DNA of 64,000 nucleotides, taken from assembly GCA_037953625.1 (NCBI GenBank), contig CM075649.1, positions 121,951,290 through 122,015,289 on the forward strand, read 5' to 3'. Below the pieces are notes generated by a model that had not been told where the DNA came from, did not search any database, and saw nothing but the letters and a program-made list of their open reading frames with translations. This document shows, piece by piece, positions 10,455-22,409 of this stretch. The translations under genes and the position numbers were made by a program. This DNA comes from Crotalaria pallida (Eukaryota > Streptophyta > Magnoliopsida > Fabales > Fabaceae). Position 1 is the first letter of the stretch, and every line of letters starts with the position of its first letter.

Positions 10455-12240
10455 GTTATCATCATCATCGGATTTATCAGAGGATTCTTCTTCTGGTTCG
10501 AAGAAGAAGTAGCACCTATAGCACCTGTAGCAGTGGCACCTCCATTGGTTACATCTTCCGCACCATACTAGGTTTCCACATCGGATGATGATTTGACATC
10601 ATCATCAGAGGAGGAGAGGAGTAGCAGTAGGAGGAGGAGAATGTGGGTGACGTGTTAGGAGACGATCTTCAGGATGAGGAGATCAATGACCCACAGGACC
10701 GCACTTTGTTACAGTCCTATCCGGACCATGTTGCCAGTGATATATGGCAAGGCAGGGTAAGTGTTTGTTTGTTTCTTCGGGTTAAATTATATTTACGATA
10801 TTCGATAACTTTATTGATATTTACATTTCTTTATATTTCAGGAGCATGGAGTGATTAGCAGATGCACTTCACGTCGATGGACTTTGGCACTGGTTGAGGA
10901 GCTGTCTGAGCAGGTGCGTGAGATAGTGCAATGTTCCGGGCTAGCGCCTTTGATTGGCTTGCTTTACGCTTAGGTGGACAGGCGGCTACTGTCTTCGTTT
11001 GTGGACTGATGGTTCAGCGACACTCACACATTCCATCTACCAGTGGGAGAGATGACACTGACGTTGGATGACGCGTCATCACTGCTGCACATACCCGTGA
11101 CTGGGATGTGTATTCGCTGGACGAAGCCGCAGCAGGATGATTGTGCTATTCTATTGAGGGATAAGCTAGGGTTTCCTGAGGCCCTGGCACTAGCAGAGAC
11201 ATGTCAGAATCGGGGTGGTGCTGTTCGATTCACGGTACTTCAGGACCAGTATTATGCGCACATAGCAGCTCAAGAATGGGTTTTCGGTGCACGATGCTAC
11301 TTGTTACTCCTGGTTGGCAGCACGCTCTTTATAGATAAGAGCTTGACATATGTTGGGTGCCAGTATATCCTCGCTCTTGATGACGTGGATGTCATTGATC
11401 AGTATGCATGGGGTGCCTGTGCTTTGGCCCACCTGTATGATGAGCTGTCGGACGCGTGTAAGGCGTCCAAGAGGCAGCTCGGTGGGTACATGTCGCTGTT
11501 GCAGGTAAAGTTAACGAATTTATATTTTATTTAATTAATATTTGAGAAATTAATTATTAATTTTTTAACTTTTTTGGTTAATGCAGGCCTAGATCAAGGA
11601 ATATTTTCCTTATATTGGATCTGCCATTCCTCGACGTGATTACGAGGAGAACATGCCCAGACTGTTGAAATGGGAGTATGGGGCTGCATCGCACAGTATG
11701 GACTATTAGTATCGCTCCCATCTCGAGGCTCTTACAATTGATCAAGTCAGATGGCAGCCGTACGATCCTGACCATCGAGCAGTACGTCCATTCGCGGAGG
11801 TTAGCTTAATTCTGGATTTCTCAGAGTGGGAGACAAGAAGCTAGCCTACCTACCAGAGCGTGTGCTACGACGGTTTGGATACGTGCAGAGCATCCCCCCA
11901 GCACCTCGTACCGCTCCAGGAAATTGGGAGGAAGTTGATTCTGAGTGGGCAGCATGGACAGTGCACGTGGTTGATGATATGCTCAGAGGTCGTCGGGTTA
12001 GATACGCTGGGGAGCACACACGACTACATGGACTGGGTTCATCGATTTTGTCACCCTTATTTGCTACCAGCATCGGCCAGAGTGGAGGACCCGTTCATCA
12101 TGATCGGAGATTTGCTGCACCCTATCCATTAGACTGGCATACTCGATCCGGAGGCTATCCAGCAAGCGCTACAGATATGTGATAGACAGGCTACTGTGCG
12201 AGGCGACCACATATCACAGCGAGGGGCTGGACGTAGAGGC

Positions 12241-12294
12241 GGCAGGGCCGAGCGAGGTGGTAGGGCCGAGCGAGGTGGCAGGGCCGAGCGAGGT
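12241..12294 (+). repeat. 18-bp tandem repeat in the PMD 3' exon
   Basis: Three copies of a unit close to GCAGGGCCGAGCGAGGTG encode a short Arg/Gly/Glu repeat near the C-terminus of the PMD gene. Confidence 0.75.
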
Positions 12295-12345
12295 GACGGA
12301 CGCAGAGGAGGTAGGGGAAGGGGTAGGCACCAGTGACTTATGTAT

Positions 12346-12795
12346 TAGGTTGAATCGAACTTATGTTTCGTGGTGTATTTTATGATGTTTTCACTAGTAT
12401 TTTGTACGATGCGTACCATACATTATTTGATGTTTTGTGGTGTACTTATGTTATGGTGATATATTTGATGTTTTTGTGATATTTTATATAGTAATATATT
12501 TGATGTTTTGTGGTGTATTTGATTTTTTTTAGCAATTATAAATAGAGTAAAAATAATAATAGTCAAATAAAGTTGTTAAGTATTAGTAGAGATATTGATC
12601 AAATTATTAAAATAATAAACAAAAATTTAAAAAAACAATAGTAAAATGAAAATCAACACAAAATGAGAATAAAACAGTAGTAAAAAAAATAATAAACAAA
12701 ATAGTAAAAAAATTTGCCATTATGAAATTAATATAATAAAATATTAAAGAAAATTATAATGCATTAAAGAAAATATTTTAAATTTGCACCTTATT
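12346..12795. other. PMD 3' flank, no gene
   Basis: T-rich then A-rich sequence following the PMD stop, presumably its 3' UTR and spacer. Its last five bases are the TSD TTATT of the next insertion. Confidence 0.5.
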
Positions 12796-13537
12796 TGTGA
12801 CGTTCTATTTTGTATCTTGAAAATAATTAATATTTCCAAAAGATTGAAATACTTGCTATCAAAATTAGGACTAGAAAATTTTTCCTTTTTAAATTAATAC
12901 TTGCTCGATTATAAACCCTTTTTAACATGAACTATTAATTGAATCCAGCTTAGTAATATCTTAATTTCAAAAAGGCTCTCGAGAGAACATTTCCTTAATC
13001 ATAGAAAACGTTATTTGTGATTCTTATTAAAACATATCATTTGTCTCTCGAGTTGGATTTGAATATATAAAACATAAACTTATTGCCGAATCCTTTTGAA
13101 ATAGAAATCAGAGTTCGCGGAAGTAAAAATAATACTTATGGGGCACTGCTGAGGTAAATAAGACATCATATATATATATATGTGTCATAACATAAAAACC
13201 CCATCAGTATAGTCAGTAGCAAGTAGTAAAAAGTCGAGATAACAAGTTTGGTGAAACATATACAGACCAGCTGCATAAAATAAAACCTCTCTAAGACCTC
13301 TCAAATATATACAATATATGACAAAATCCAAAAGTAGAAGTCCCAGAGCAGGTCATCCGTGTCCTCAGCAGCTCCTCAGATCCTCCACAACTCTATCCCT
13401 AGGATCTAGGATCCAAAACATCTACGCTATGCAGGCTCCTACGAACCAGCGGGTCCACCTCTAGCAAAAACAGTCGGCTCAACATGCACCTCCTCCTCGC
13501 TCTCATCCTCCACAGGGTCCTGCTCGACCTCGCCCAA

Positions 13538-13912
13538 CTATGTGGATACCCCACCACTGGGTCTAGGATCTGCAGAAGCAGTCCTATCATAGTCAGTTGG
13601 TCCAGGAGAAGGAATCTCCTCAGTGACAACTCTATGGGAGGAAGGATGAGAACGAGTGGCAGCTCTGAAACGAAAACTATGAAAACGACGCATAGGTCGA
13701 GCCGGGGGTGGTCCTCTATATGTATAAAAGGGTGGAACGTGCATAGTGTAGACTAATGGGATCCTAAATCGACGAGGTCGCACTCGCACCAGAGGGTTAG
13801 GGTGGTAGAGAGTGATCTCAACCTCCCCCTCAAAAGTGGCACGGTGCTCCTCATACGACCATATGCCACTAGGGATAGGGCGTATCTTGATGCAAGCTAG
13901 GTATCTGGCCAT
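13538..13912 (-). pseudogene. Conserved LTR ORF, left copy (truncated by a stop)
   Basis: Sense orientation relative to the retroelement. The start ATG follows CCCTGTTTAG|GTG, a 3' splice-like site. The N-terminus contains PSGIW, FEGEVEIT and YHPNP and then a basic RPRRFRIP stretch. A TAG stops it at 124 codons; the 5' LTR copy has CAG there and runs on to an acidic EDPVEDES tail. Family unknown to me. Confidence 0.6.
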
Positions 13913-14104
13913 CACCTAAACAGGGCACAGGGAGTAAGTATACACATTTACATAATTAATAAAGACTAAAATTACAAACACAAGTATATCATGGACAGAT
14001 CATAATGCAAGTACATATGAGCACACCAATTTTTCAACATTATATCTCTTATAATGCAAGTGGCATGATGTATGATTTTCTATCCACAACTGAGGCCTCT
14101 AAAA

Positions 14105-14356
14105 GTCCATCTTGGACGTCTATCCAATACACCCTTGTGTTCCCGGAACACCGACATTCGTTCCCAGAACGTAATGCCGAACCATACTTGGATAATAAGC
14201 ATCACTCCCGGAGTGTGCACCACGTTCCCATAACGCATACGTTCCCAGAACGCATAAAAACCAGGTCCCGGACACTGGCCACATATCTATAATGTGTCAT
14301 CAAGTAGGTTAAAATTTGGTACTCCCGGAGTACCCTCCTCATATTCCCAGAATATG
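14105..14356 (-). repeat. Array of hairpins with constant CCCRG loop, left LTR
   Basis: About nine short inverted repeats. Seven have the 5-nt loop CCCGG or CCCAG (plus strand), one CCCAT. Arms differ but complement: GTGTT/AACAC (14137), CGTT/AACG (14159, 14223, 14240), CACT/AGTG (14203), GGTACT/AGTACC (14318), CATATT/AATATG (14340). 14261-14278 has GT/AC inside CCAG/CTGG. GTCCA/TGGAC at 14105 has a different loop. The array lies 5' of the LTR ORF. Confidence 0.85.
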
Positions 14357-14608
14357 ATAAACGTTCCTACCAACCAAACTTCCATTCTATATGGATGCAC
14401 AATTATCAGGGTTGGTTTTATCTTTACATTAATTAATGTGATTTAAAAATATTCCAATTTTCTCTTTTGAATGATTTATTTGAGGCATAATCTTTGGCAC
14501 ATAATTCTCCTTTGAATTATCTCAAAAGCATGCCCTTAAGCTTAGATTGGGAAAAACATAACCAATGGTATTCAAAAACTTAACTTTTTATTTTTCAGAT
14601 TCAGGTAC

Positions 14609-16102
14609 TAACCGGTTACAGTTTCAGGCTAACCGGTTAGAATTACAGACCTGAACTGTTTACCATTGTAATTCAGAAAACCCTTTTTCTTGAATTCTCT
14701 ACCCAATCTATAAACAAGTTTAACCTTGTTTTATACCTCAGAAACCACTGTTTTCATCATTCAAAAGTCTAAATCACATTCTCTTCTCAAATGAGCATAG
14801 TTTCCTCTTGAATCTATCTCATTGACTTAAGGCATTAACTCCATTCCCTCAATCTGAACCATGATATTATAAGCACTCATCTTCAGATTATTTATAATGA
14901 AATTAAAGTATAGATTTGAGCCAAAATCACTAAGACTTCAGGACTGATTTAATAAACTTATTTTCTTTGAAATTTTACAGTGTCTAACCGGTTACAATTA
15001 TCGAGTAACCGGTTAGATTATGCAGTCAGTCCACTAAAACAAGAGTTTTGACAAATCATTCTTTTCATTTCTCAAATCTAACCCAATTTCAAAATTCTCA
15101 GAGTTCATATGCCTTAAGAGCAATATGTTCATACCCAGAAACACATTCAGTTTGCATGCATCAAGCTTATGGTATCAATTTGCATAGAAATCAATACAAA
15201 CACCAATCAATACCACAAAAATCATAATCAACAATTAATTTCTGATTTTAAACCTTAAATCACTTGCATGCATCAATTTAAATTTTCTCACACAGAATTG
15301 AGCCAGAATTTTGGCCTCCAAGCCTTTGTGCTTTAAACACGTAATGCCCTTTTGAGTTTTGTTAACTCAAATCCTAAATCACTTCATTTTTAGTCTAAAT
15401 CTAGTATAAGGTAGACTTCTCCCATACCTCTAAGTTGTTTTTGATGAAGGTTATCATTGAGCTTGAAGAAAAATCCACAGATTCCCACAAATCCTAGGTT
15501 CTGCTCTCAGCCACGTTTTCCATCAATAGGGTCCAAAGAACAGAAGGTTTAACATAACAATTGGCCAAGAAAATTGGGAAAGACAGTTAGAGATTGCTCT
15601 AGGTAACATGCACTAATGAATGAAAGTGATTTGGGACCTAGAGGTTACCTGAACTGATCAAAATCAAAGTCCAAATACAGCTTCCCGAACTAAGAAGAGA
15701 CAGAGTCCAGTTTTCAACACTTAGCTTTGCTGGTTGATTCCTCCTCACACACATACTTTTGACTCACAATCTTTATATCAATGGAAAGCTCTTGATTTAA
15801 GCTTTCCAAAAGTGTATCTCTCACTTTCTAACACTCAGCGAAGAAGGAGAATCGCTTCAAACAAAATCAAAACACTAATTCAACCTCTCAACACAAAGCC
15901 AGTTGAATCAACCCCCAAATCATCAGAAATTCAGCTATTTATAGACCAACAAGAATTACATGCACGTTGACGCGTGGTTTCACAAATCTGAGGCTGTAAT
16001 CGTGGCGATTCCGTGATTAATCAAGTGATTACTCATCAAAATCCACTAACCCAGTTTCTGGGTTCATCGTCTAACCGGTTACAGGGCATTTCTAACCGGT
16101 TA
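14609..16102. repeat. Three palindrome pairs TAACCGGTTA at 21-bp spacing, left LTR
   Basis: Palindromic decamers start at 14609 and 14630, 14985 and 15006, 16072 and 16093. The start-to-start distance is 21 bp in every pair although the 11-bp spacers differ. The right LTR has equivalent pairs, two members carrying one substitution. The pair at 16072/16093 lies upstream of the TATA-like box. Confidence 0.9.
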
Positions 16103-16303
16103 GATTTAGGTCCTATTTCAGGGACTAAAATGTAATATTCTTATATTTTGCATTTATTTGCCATATAAAAATATTTCAATTTATTTTTATATTTCCGGCT
16201 AATTAAATACAAAACATAAAATTGGAAAACCATATAAATTAATAATAAAACTTTTATTATTAATTTCCTTATTATTCGGGAGACGAAAATTAGGGGTGTT
16301 ACA

Positions 16304-16320
16304 CTACTCCCCCACTTAAA
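16304..16320 (-). other. Polypurine tract
   Basis: TTTTAAGTGGGGGAGTAG on the minus strand, directly before the 3' LTR. Confidence 0.8.
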
Positions 16321-16346
16321 AGGAATTTCGTCCCCGAAATTCTAGC

Positions 16347-19300
16347 TTACACAAACAACTCCGGATACTCTTGACGCATCTTTTCCTCTAACTCCCATGT
16401 AGCTTCAGATACATCTGCGTTTTCCCATACAACCTTAACTAAAGGTATCTCCTTTCCCCTGAGCCGCTTAACTTCTCGATCTTCTATCTGAACTGGTCTG
16501 GTCTCAAAGGTAAGGTTTTCCTTCAAAGTTAGGTCGTCAGGTTGAATTTTCAAAATGGCTGATGGGTCATGCACATACTTCTTCAATTGCGAAACTTGAA
16601 AGACGTTGTGCAAATTGGATAGAGAGGGTGGTAAAGCTAATTGATAAGCAACAGGACCAACTCTCTTAAGGATTTGGTATGGACCTATACACTTAGGCGA
16701 AAGCTTTCGAGTTCTCAAGGCTCTACTAATTCCTTTCATCGGAACTATCCGAAGGAATACGTGGTCACCTTCCAAAAATTCTAATGGTTTTCTCCTCCTA
16801 TCAACGTAACCCTTCTGCCGACTCTGAGCCGCTTTCATCTTTTCTTGAACCATCCTAATCTTCCCAGATGTCTGCTGAATCATTTCCGGTCCAACCATTA
16901 AACTCTCCCCCACTTGGAACCAACATAGCGGGGTTTGACACTTCCGTCCATACAACGCCTCGAACGGTGCCATTCCAATGCTCGCATGATAGCTGTTGTT
17001 GTACGTGAATTCTGCAAGAGGTAGCACTTGATCCCAACTTCCTTGTTCTTCAAGTGCACAAGCCCACAACACATCTTCCAAAGACTGAATCGTTCTCTCC
17101 GTCTAGCCATCCGTCTGTGGATGATACGCAGAACTCAATTTCAATCTCGTTCCCATAGCATCATGTAAACTTTGCCAGAATTGCGAAGAAAATCTGGGAT
17201 CTCGATCAGACACAATACTTGAAGGCACTCCGTGAAGACGAACTACCTCCTTGATATAGATCTGGGTAAGCTTGTTCAGAGAATAACGCATATTTATCGG
17301 AATAAAATGCCCTGACTTGGTCAACCTATCCACAACCACCCAGATTGCATCATGATTTGCTGCAGTCCTTGGCAAACCAGACACAAAATCCATTGAAATG
17401 CTATCCCACTTCCATTGGGGAATACTCAAAGGTTGCAATTGTCCTCCTGGTTTCTAATGTTCTACCTTAGCTTTTTGGCAAGTCAAACACGCCGCCACAT
17501 ATTCTGCAACATCCTTTTTCAATCCAGACCACCAAAACATCTTCTTCAAGTCCTGATACATTTTGGTTGATCCGGGATGCATACTCATCCGACTCTTATG
17601 TGCTTCATCAAGAATCAGTCTTCTAATCTCCTGATCTCTTGGTATGCAAATCCTTGTCCTGAAATGAAGGATTCCATCCTGTCCAATCTTGAAATCAGGT
17701 TCCTTTCCTTCTGAACCCAGTCTCATCTTTTCCATCAATTCTCCATCCACTTGTTGCAACTCCCGAATTCTTTCCAAGAACTCATTTGTGATCTGCAGCA
17801 TCCCTAACTTGATACTTGTTGGCTCCACTTGTGTCAACAGGCTCAAGTCTCTGAATTCCTCAATCAAAGCTGCTTCCTTAACCATCATCGCACTTATGTG
17901 GATTGCTTTTCGACTCAAAGCGTCTGCAACCACATTTTCTTTACCCGGATGATAGTGGAGTTTAAAGTCATAATCTTTCAAAAACTCTATCCACCTTCTT
18001 TGCCTCATGTTCAACTCTTTCTGGTCGAACAGGTATTTCAAACTCTTATGGTCACTAAATACTTGAAATGTAGTGCCATAGAGATGATGTCTCCATATCT
18101 TTAAGGCAAACACGATTGCAGCCAATTCCAAATCGTGTGTCGGGTAGTTCACCTCATGATTCTTCAATTGTCGCGATGCATAAGCCACTACTCTTCCTTC
18201 TTGCATTAATACACACCCCAGACCTTGCTTAGATGCATCACAGTACACTTCAAAGCTTTTGTGAGGATCAGGTAAGATTAACACAGGAGACGATGTTAAC
18301 CTTTCCTTCAACTCACGAAAACTAACTTCACACCGATCGTCCCACACGAACGGTTGATCCTTCCGAGTCAACTTAGTCAAAGGCAATGCAATCTTGGAAA
18401 ATCCTTCTATGAACCGACGATAGTATCCAGCCAGCCTTAAGAAACTTCTCACCTCCGTCACAGTCTTAGGCTGTTCCCAACTTAGCACTGAACTTACTTT
18501 TGCTGGATCCACCGCAATTCCTTCTTTAGAGATTACATGCCCTAAGAACTTCACTTCATTCAACCAAAACTCACATTTCGTAAGTTTGGCATATAATTGC
18601 TTCTCCTTCAGGACTTTTAACACAATCCTGAGATGCTCTTCATGCTCTTCCGGATTCTTAGAATAGACCAGAATGTCGTCAATAAACACCACCACAAATA
18701 AATCCAAATATGGTCTAAAGATCCGGTTCATATAATCCATGAAAATAGCAGGTGCATTAGTCAATCCGAACAACATCACAACATACTCGTAATGACCGTA
18801 TCGAGATCGAAATGCCGTCTTGGGTATATCCTCCTCCTTTATCCTGATCTGATGATAACCTGATCTCAAATCAATCTTGGAAAATACTGCAGCTCCCCTA
18901 ACTTGGTCCATAAGGTCATCAATCCTTGGCAAAGGATACTTATTCTTAATGGTGACCTTATTCAACTGTCTGTAATCCACACACATTCTCATACTCCCAT
19001 CTTTCTTCTTTACAAACAGTAATGGAGTTCCCCAAGGCGAAACGCTTGGCCTGATCATCTGCTTCTGCAGTAATTCCTCGATCTGCTTCTTCATTTCTGC
19101 CATTTCCGGTGGTGCCATCCTATAAGGAGCAATAGAGATGGGACCAGCTCCAGGGACTAAATCAATTCCAAATTCTATTTCTCACTTCGGAGGTAATCCT
19201 GGTATCTTCTCAGGAAACACTTCCGGAAATTCTCTCACAACCGGAATCTCCTCTATCGGCATCGACTCTTCTTCTCTAGTAGCAGAGAACAAACACATAT

Positions 19301-20558
19301 AACCCTCAGGTTCAAGGGTCCTATATTGAATTGTCTTTTCCTCACAATTGATGATCACTTGGTTCTTCATCAACCAATCCATACCCAAGATCACATCCAA
19401 TTGTAACTTAGGGAGACAAACCAAATCTACCTTGGAAAAACGACCCAAAATTTCTACATTACACCCTAGACAGACTTTAGCGGTAAAAATCGGTATTCCA
19501 GTAGGGGTATCTATACTGAGACAGCAAGGTGAATCGGAAACAAAAAGATTCAGCCAATTCACACATTCCGGAGAAGCAAAAGAATGTGTAGCTCCAGAAT
19601 CAAACATGATTTTGCAAGGTTGGTTATTAAGCAGAAAGTTACCTTGCATGAGATTCGGAGTTTGGGTTGCTTCATTACCACTCATGGTAAACACTCTTCC
19701 TTGTACCATAGGCTTGCCAACAGATCCCTTTGCATCACCCTTTGCAAATTCTTTGCACTCACGAGCAAAGTGACCTTGCTTGCCACACTTGAAACATCCT
19801 CCTGTGGACCAGCAGAACTGACCAAGATGTTAACGCCTACACTTCTCGCAATATGGAGCATTATCGCGAGATTTGTTCTTGTTATCCGTCACAGCCTTAC
19901 CCTTACCCTTGTTCTTCTGAGAATATGGACCATTATTCCGATGATCAAACTTCTTCTTCCTCTATGGTCCATAGCTCGGTCCAACCCCTTTCCCTTGACT
20001 TCCAACCAACTCAGCTTTCTTGTCATCTTCATACATTCTGCACATATCTACAAGTGCAGGGAAACTCTGAATCCTCTGATAACTGAAGATAGACTTCAGC
20101 TCCGGCCTCAGCCCACCTTCAAACTTTACACACTTACTCCTCTCATCAGGGTTATTTAAGTAGTAGGGAGAGTATTTCATCAGCTCCTCGAACCTGGCAG
20201 CATACTCTCCTACACTCATATCCCCCTTCTTCAATTGCATGAATTCCACTTCCTTCTTCCTCCTTAAATCTTCTGGAAAGTACTTATTAAGAAATTTCTC
20301 CATAAATACTCCCCAGTTGATTGCTCTTCTTTCAAAATTCAGCAATTGGACAGTGTGATCCCACCAGTTTTCAGCTTCCCCATGAAGCATGTAAACTGCA
20401 TAGGTCACCTTTTGTTCATCAGAACACTCCAGAGTTCGGAAAATCTTGTTGATCTCATACAACCACTTGTTCGCCTCATCAGGTTTGTATCCTCCTTCAA
20501 ACCTTGGTGGATTACACTTCCTGAACTCCGACAGAGTCTTAGCATCATGATTCTCCAT
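16347..20558 (-). pseudogene. Tekay-like gag-pol polyprotein with five stops
   Basis: One continuous reading frame of about 1400 codons. In order: retrotransposon gag domain (20558-19962), CCHC knuckle CFKCGKQGHFAREC near 19800, aspartic protease (FDSGATHSF near 19600), reverse transcriptase (FIDDILVYS near 18670), RNase H (near 18250-17990), integrase zinc finger (near 17600-17480) and core (17438-16900), then a chromodomain-like tail to 16347. The frame is never shifted but has stops near 19961, 19832, 19178, 17455 and 17103. Comparison with conserved residues suggests CAG, CAA or CGA was lost at each. The element could only move with proteins supplied in trans. Confidence 0.93.
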
Positions 20559-20827
20559 ATTGCCAACGGGTGGATTACCAGCTCGCCCTTGAGGTGGGTG
20601 CTATTACTGCTGCTGCTGCATACCTTCCAGCACTGTCGTGATTCGTTCTAACATTTTGTTCGTAATATTTCTATTTCTGGTTGCCATAGAAAGACCTGCA
20701 CTATGGGCTTTGGGTCACTAAAAGGTCTTTTAAAATATAACTGCTACTAACTTACTCAAGACATATTCAATTAACATTGAATACCATACTTAGCTGCATC
20801 TTCGGGGCTATGAGGAACAGGACCAAT

Positions 20828-20839
20828 GCTCTAATACCC
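20828..20839 (-). other. Primer binding site-like sequence
   Basis: GGGTATTAGAGC on the minus strand, 8 nt inside the 5' LTR. It differs by two bases from the initiator-Met PBS TGGTATCAGAGC used by many plant LTR elements. Confidence 0.6.
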
Positions 20840-21491
20840 CCGAAGGTGTGACGCTCTATTTTGTATCTTGAAAATAATTAATATTTCCAAAAGATTAAAA
20901 TACTTGCTATCAAAATTAGGACTAGAAAATTTTTCCTTTTTAAATTAATACTTGCTCGATTATAAACCCTTTTTAACATGAACTATTAATTGAATCCGGC
21001 TTAGTAATATCTTAATTTCAAAAAGGCTCTAGAGAGAACATTTCCTTAATCATAGAAAACGTTATTTGTGATTCTTATTAAAACATATCATTTGTCTCTC
21101 GAGTTGGATTTGAATATATAAAACATAAACTTATTACCGAATCCTTTTGAAATAGAAATCAGAGTTCGCGGAAGTAAAAATAATACTTATGGGGCACTGC
21201 TGAGGTAAATAAGACATCATATATATATATATATGTCATAACATAAAAACCCCATCAGTATAGTCAGTAGCAGGTAGTAAAAAGTCGAGATAGCAAGTTT
21301 GGTGAAACATATACAGACCAGCTGCATAAAATAAAACCTCACTCTAAGACCTCTACAATATATACAATATATGACAAAATCCAAAAGTAGAAGTCCCAGA
21401 GCAGGTCATCTATGTCCTCAGCAGCTCCTCAGATCCTCCACAACTCTATCCCTAGGATCTAGGATCCAAAACATCTATGCTATGCAGGCTC

Positions 21492-21965
21492 CTACGAACC
21501 AGCGGGTCCACCTCTAGCAGAAACAGTCGGCTCAACATGCACCTCCTCCTCGCTCTCATCCTCCACAGGGTCCTCCTCGACCTCGCCCGACTGTGTGGAG
21601 ACCCCACCACTGGGTCTAGGATCTGCAGAAGCAGTCCTATCATAGTCAGTCGGTCCAGGAGAAGGACTCTCCTCAGTGACAACTCTATGGGAGGAAGGAT
21701 GAGAACGAGTGGCAGCTCTGAAACGAAAACTATGAAAACGACGCATAGGTCGAGCCGGGGGTGGTCCTCTATATGTATAAAAGGGTGGAACGTGCATAGT
21801 ATAGACTAATGGGATCCTAAATCGACGAGGTCGCACTCGCACCAGAGGGTTAGGGTGGTAGAGAGTGATCTCAACCTCCCCCTCAAAAGTGGCACGGTGC
21901 TCCTCATACGTCCATATGCCACTAGGGATAGGGCGTATCTCGATGCAAGCTAGGTATTTGGCCAT
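21492..21965 (-). CDS. Conserved LTR ORF, intact copy in the 5' LTR
   Basis: 157 codons beginning at an ATG just after the splice-like site TTTAG|GTG. N-terminal half: RP-PSGIW, FEGEVEIT, YHPNPL, RPRRFRIP, YTMHVPPFYTY. Middle: proline- and arginine-rich. C-terminus: acidic, with EEDPVEDESEEE. No signal peptide or membrane segment is apparent. Homologous ORFs lie in another LTR family at 58615-59085 and 63820-64000. Mostly synonymous differences between families suggest protein-level selection. No known domain is recognised. Whether it is translated is unproven. Confidence 0.6.
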   Translation of the reverse strand: MAKYLACIEIRPIPSGIWTYEEHRATFEGEVEITLYHPNPLVRVRPRRFRIPLVYTMHVPPFYTYRGPPPARPMRRFHSFRFRAATRSHPSSHRVVTEESPSPGPTDYDRTASADPRPSGGVSTQSGEVEEDPVEDESEEEVHVEPTVSARGGPAGS

Positions 21966-22157
21966 CACCTAAACAGGGCACAGGGAGTAAGTATACACAT
22001 ATACATAATTGATAAAGACTAAAATTACAAACACAAGTATATCATGGACAGATCATAATGCAAGTACATATGAGCACACCAATTTTTCAACACTATATCT
22101 CTTATAATGCAAGTGGCATGATGTATGATTTTCTATCCACAACTGAGGCCTCTAAAA

Positions 22158-22409
22158 GTCCATCTTGGACGTCCATCCAATACACCCTTGTGTTCCCGGA
22201 ACACCGACATTCGTTCCCAGAACGTAATGCCGAACCATACTTGGATAATAAGCATCACTCCCAGAGTGTGCACCACGTTCCCAGAACGCATACGTTCCCA
22301 GAACGCATAAAAACCAGGTCCCGAACACTGGCCACATATCTATAATGTGTCATCAAGTAGGTTATAATTTGGTACTCCCGGAGTACCCTCCTCATATTCC
22401 CAGAATATG
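22158..22409 (-). repeat. Array of hairpins with constant CCCRG loop, right LTR
   Basis: Same array as the left LTR with offset 8053. The loop that is CCCAT on the left is CCCAG here, and one CCCGG loop is CCCGA. Confidence 0.85.

Larger units (their letters stand above)
4499..12345 (+). pseudogene. Plant mobile domain (PMD) gene, split by a CACTA element
   Basis: Exon pieces are 4497-4805 plus 10458-10756, 10842-11504 and 11587-12345, with GT-AG junctions at 10757/10841 and 11505/11586. The start encodes a basic segment containing RPTASVRRKRK, then proline/histidine-rich sequence. The second part begins with DHVASDIWQG. The third encodes the PMD core (11043-11504), and the last carries LPERVLRRFGYVQSIPP and DYMDWVHRFCHPYL before an arginine/glycine tail. 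PMD proteins (MAIN/MAIL type) are nuclear; many copies travel with transposons. It is broken by the 5.6-kb CACTA insertion, by stops (for example near 10971, 11590, 11708) and by frame changes near 4575, 11826 and 12050. Confident of family, not of subfamily. Confidence 0.8.
12796..16303 (-). repeat. 3' LTR of the Tekay-like element
   Basis: Aligns to 20847-24423 over its length with scattered substitutions. On the minus strand it begins TGTAACACCCCTAATTTTCG and ends GCGTCACA-like. It holds a TATA-like box (15935-15944, minus), three TAACCGGTTA pairs, a hairpin array and a small ORF. Confidence 0.95.

Noticed and set aside
14005..14292. Plus-strand ORFs at 14005-14292 and 22058-22345
   Set aside because: Antisense to the LTR and running through the hairpin array; no codon-level conservation evidence.
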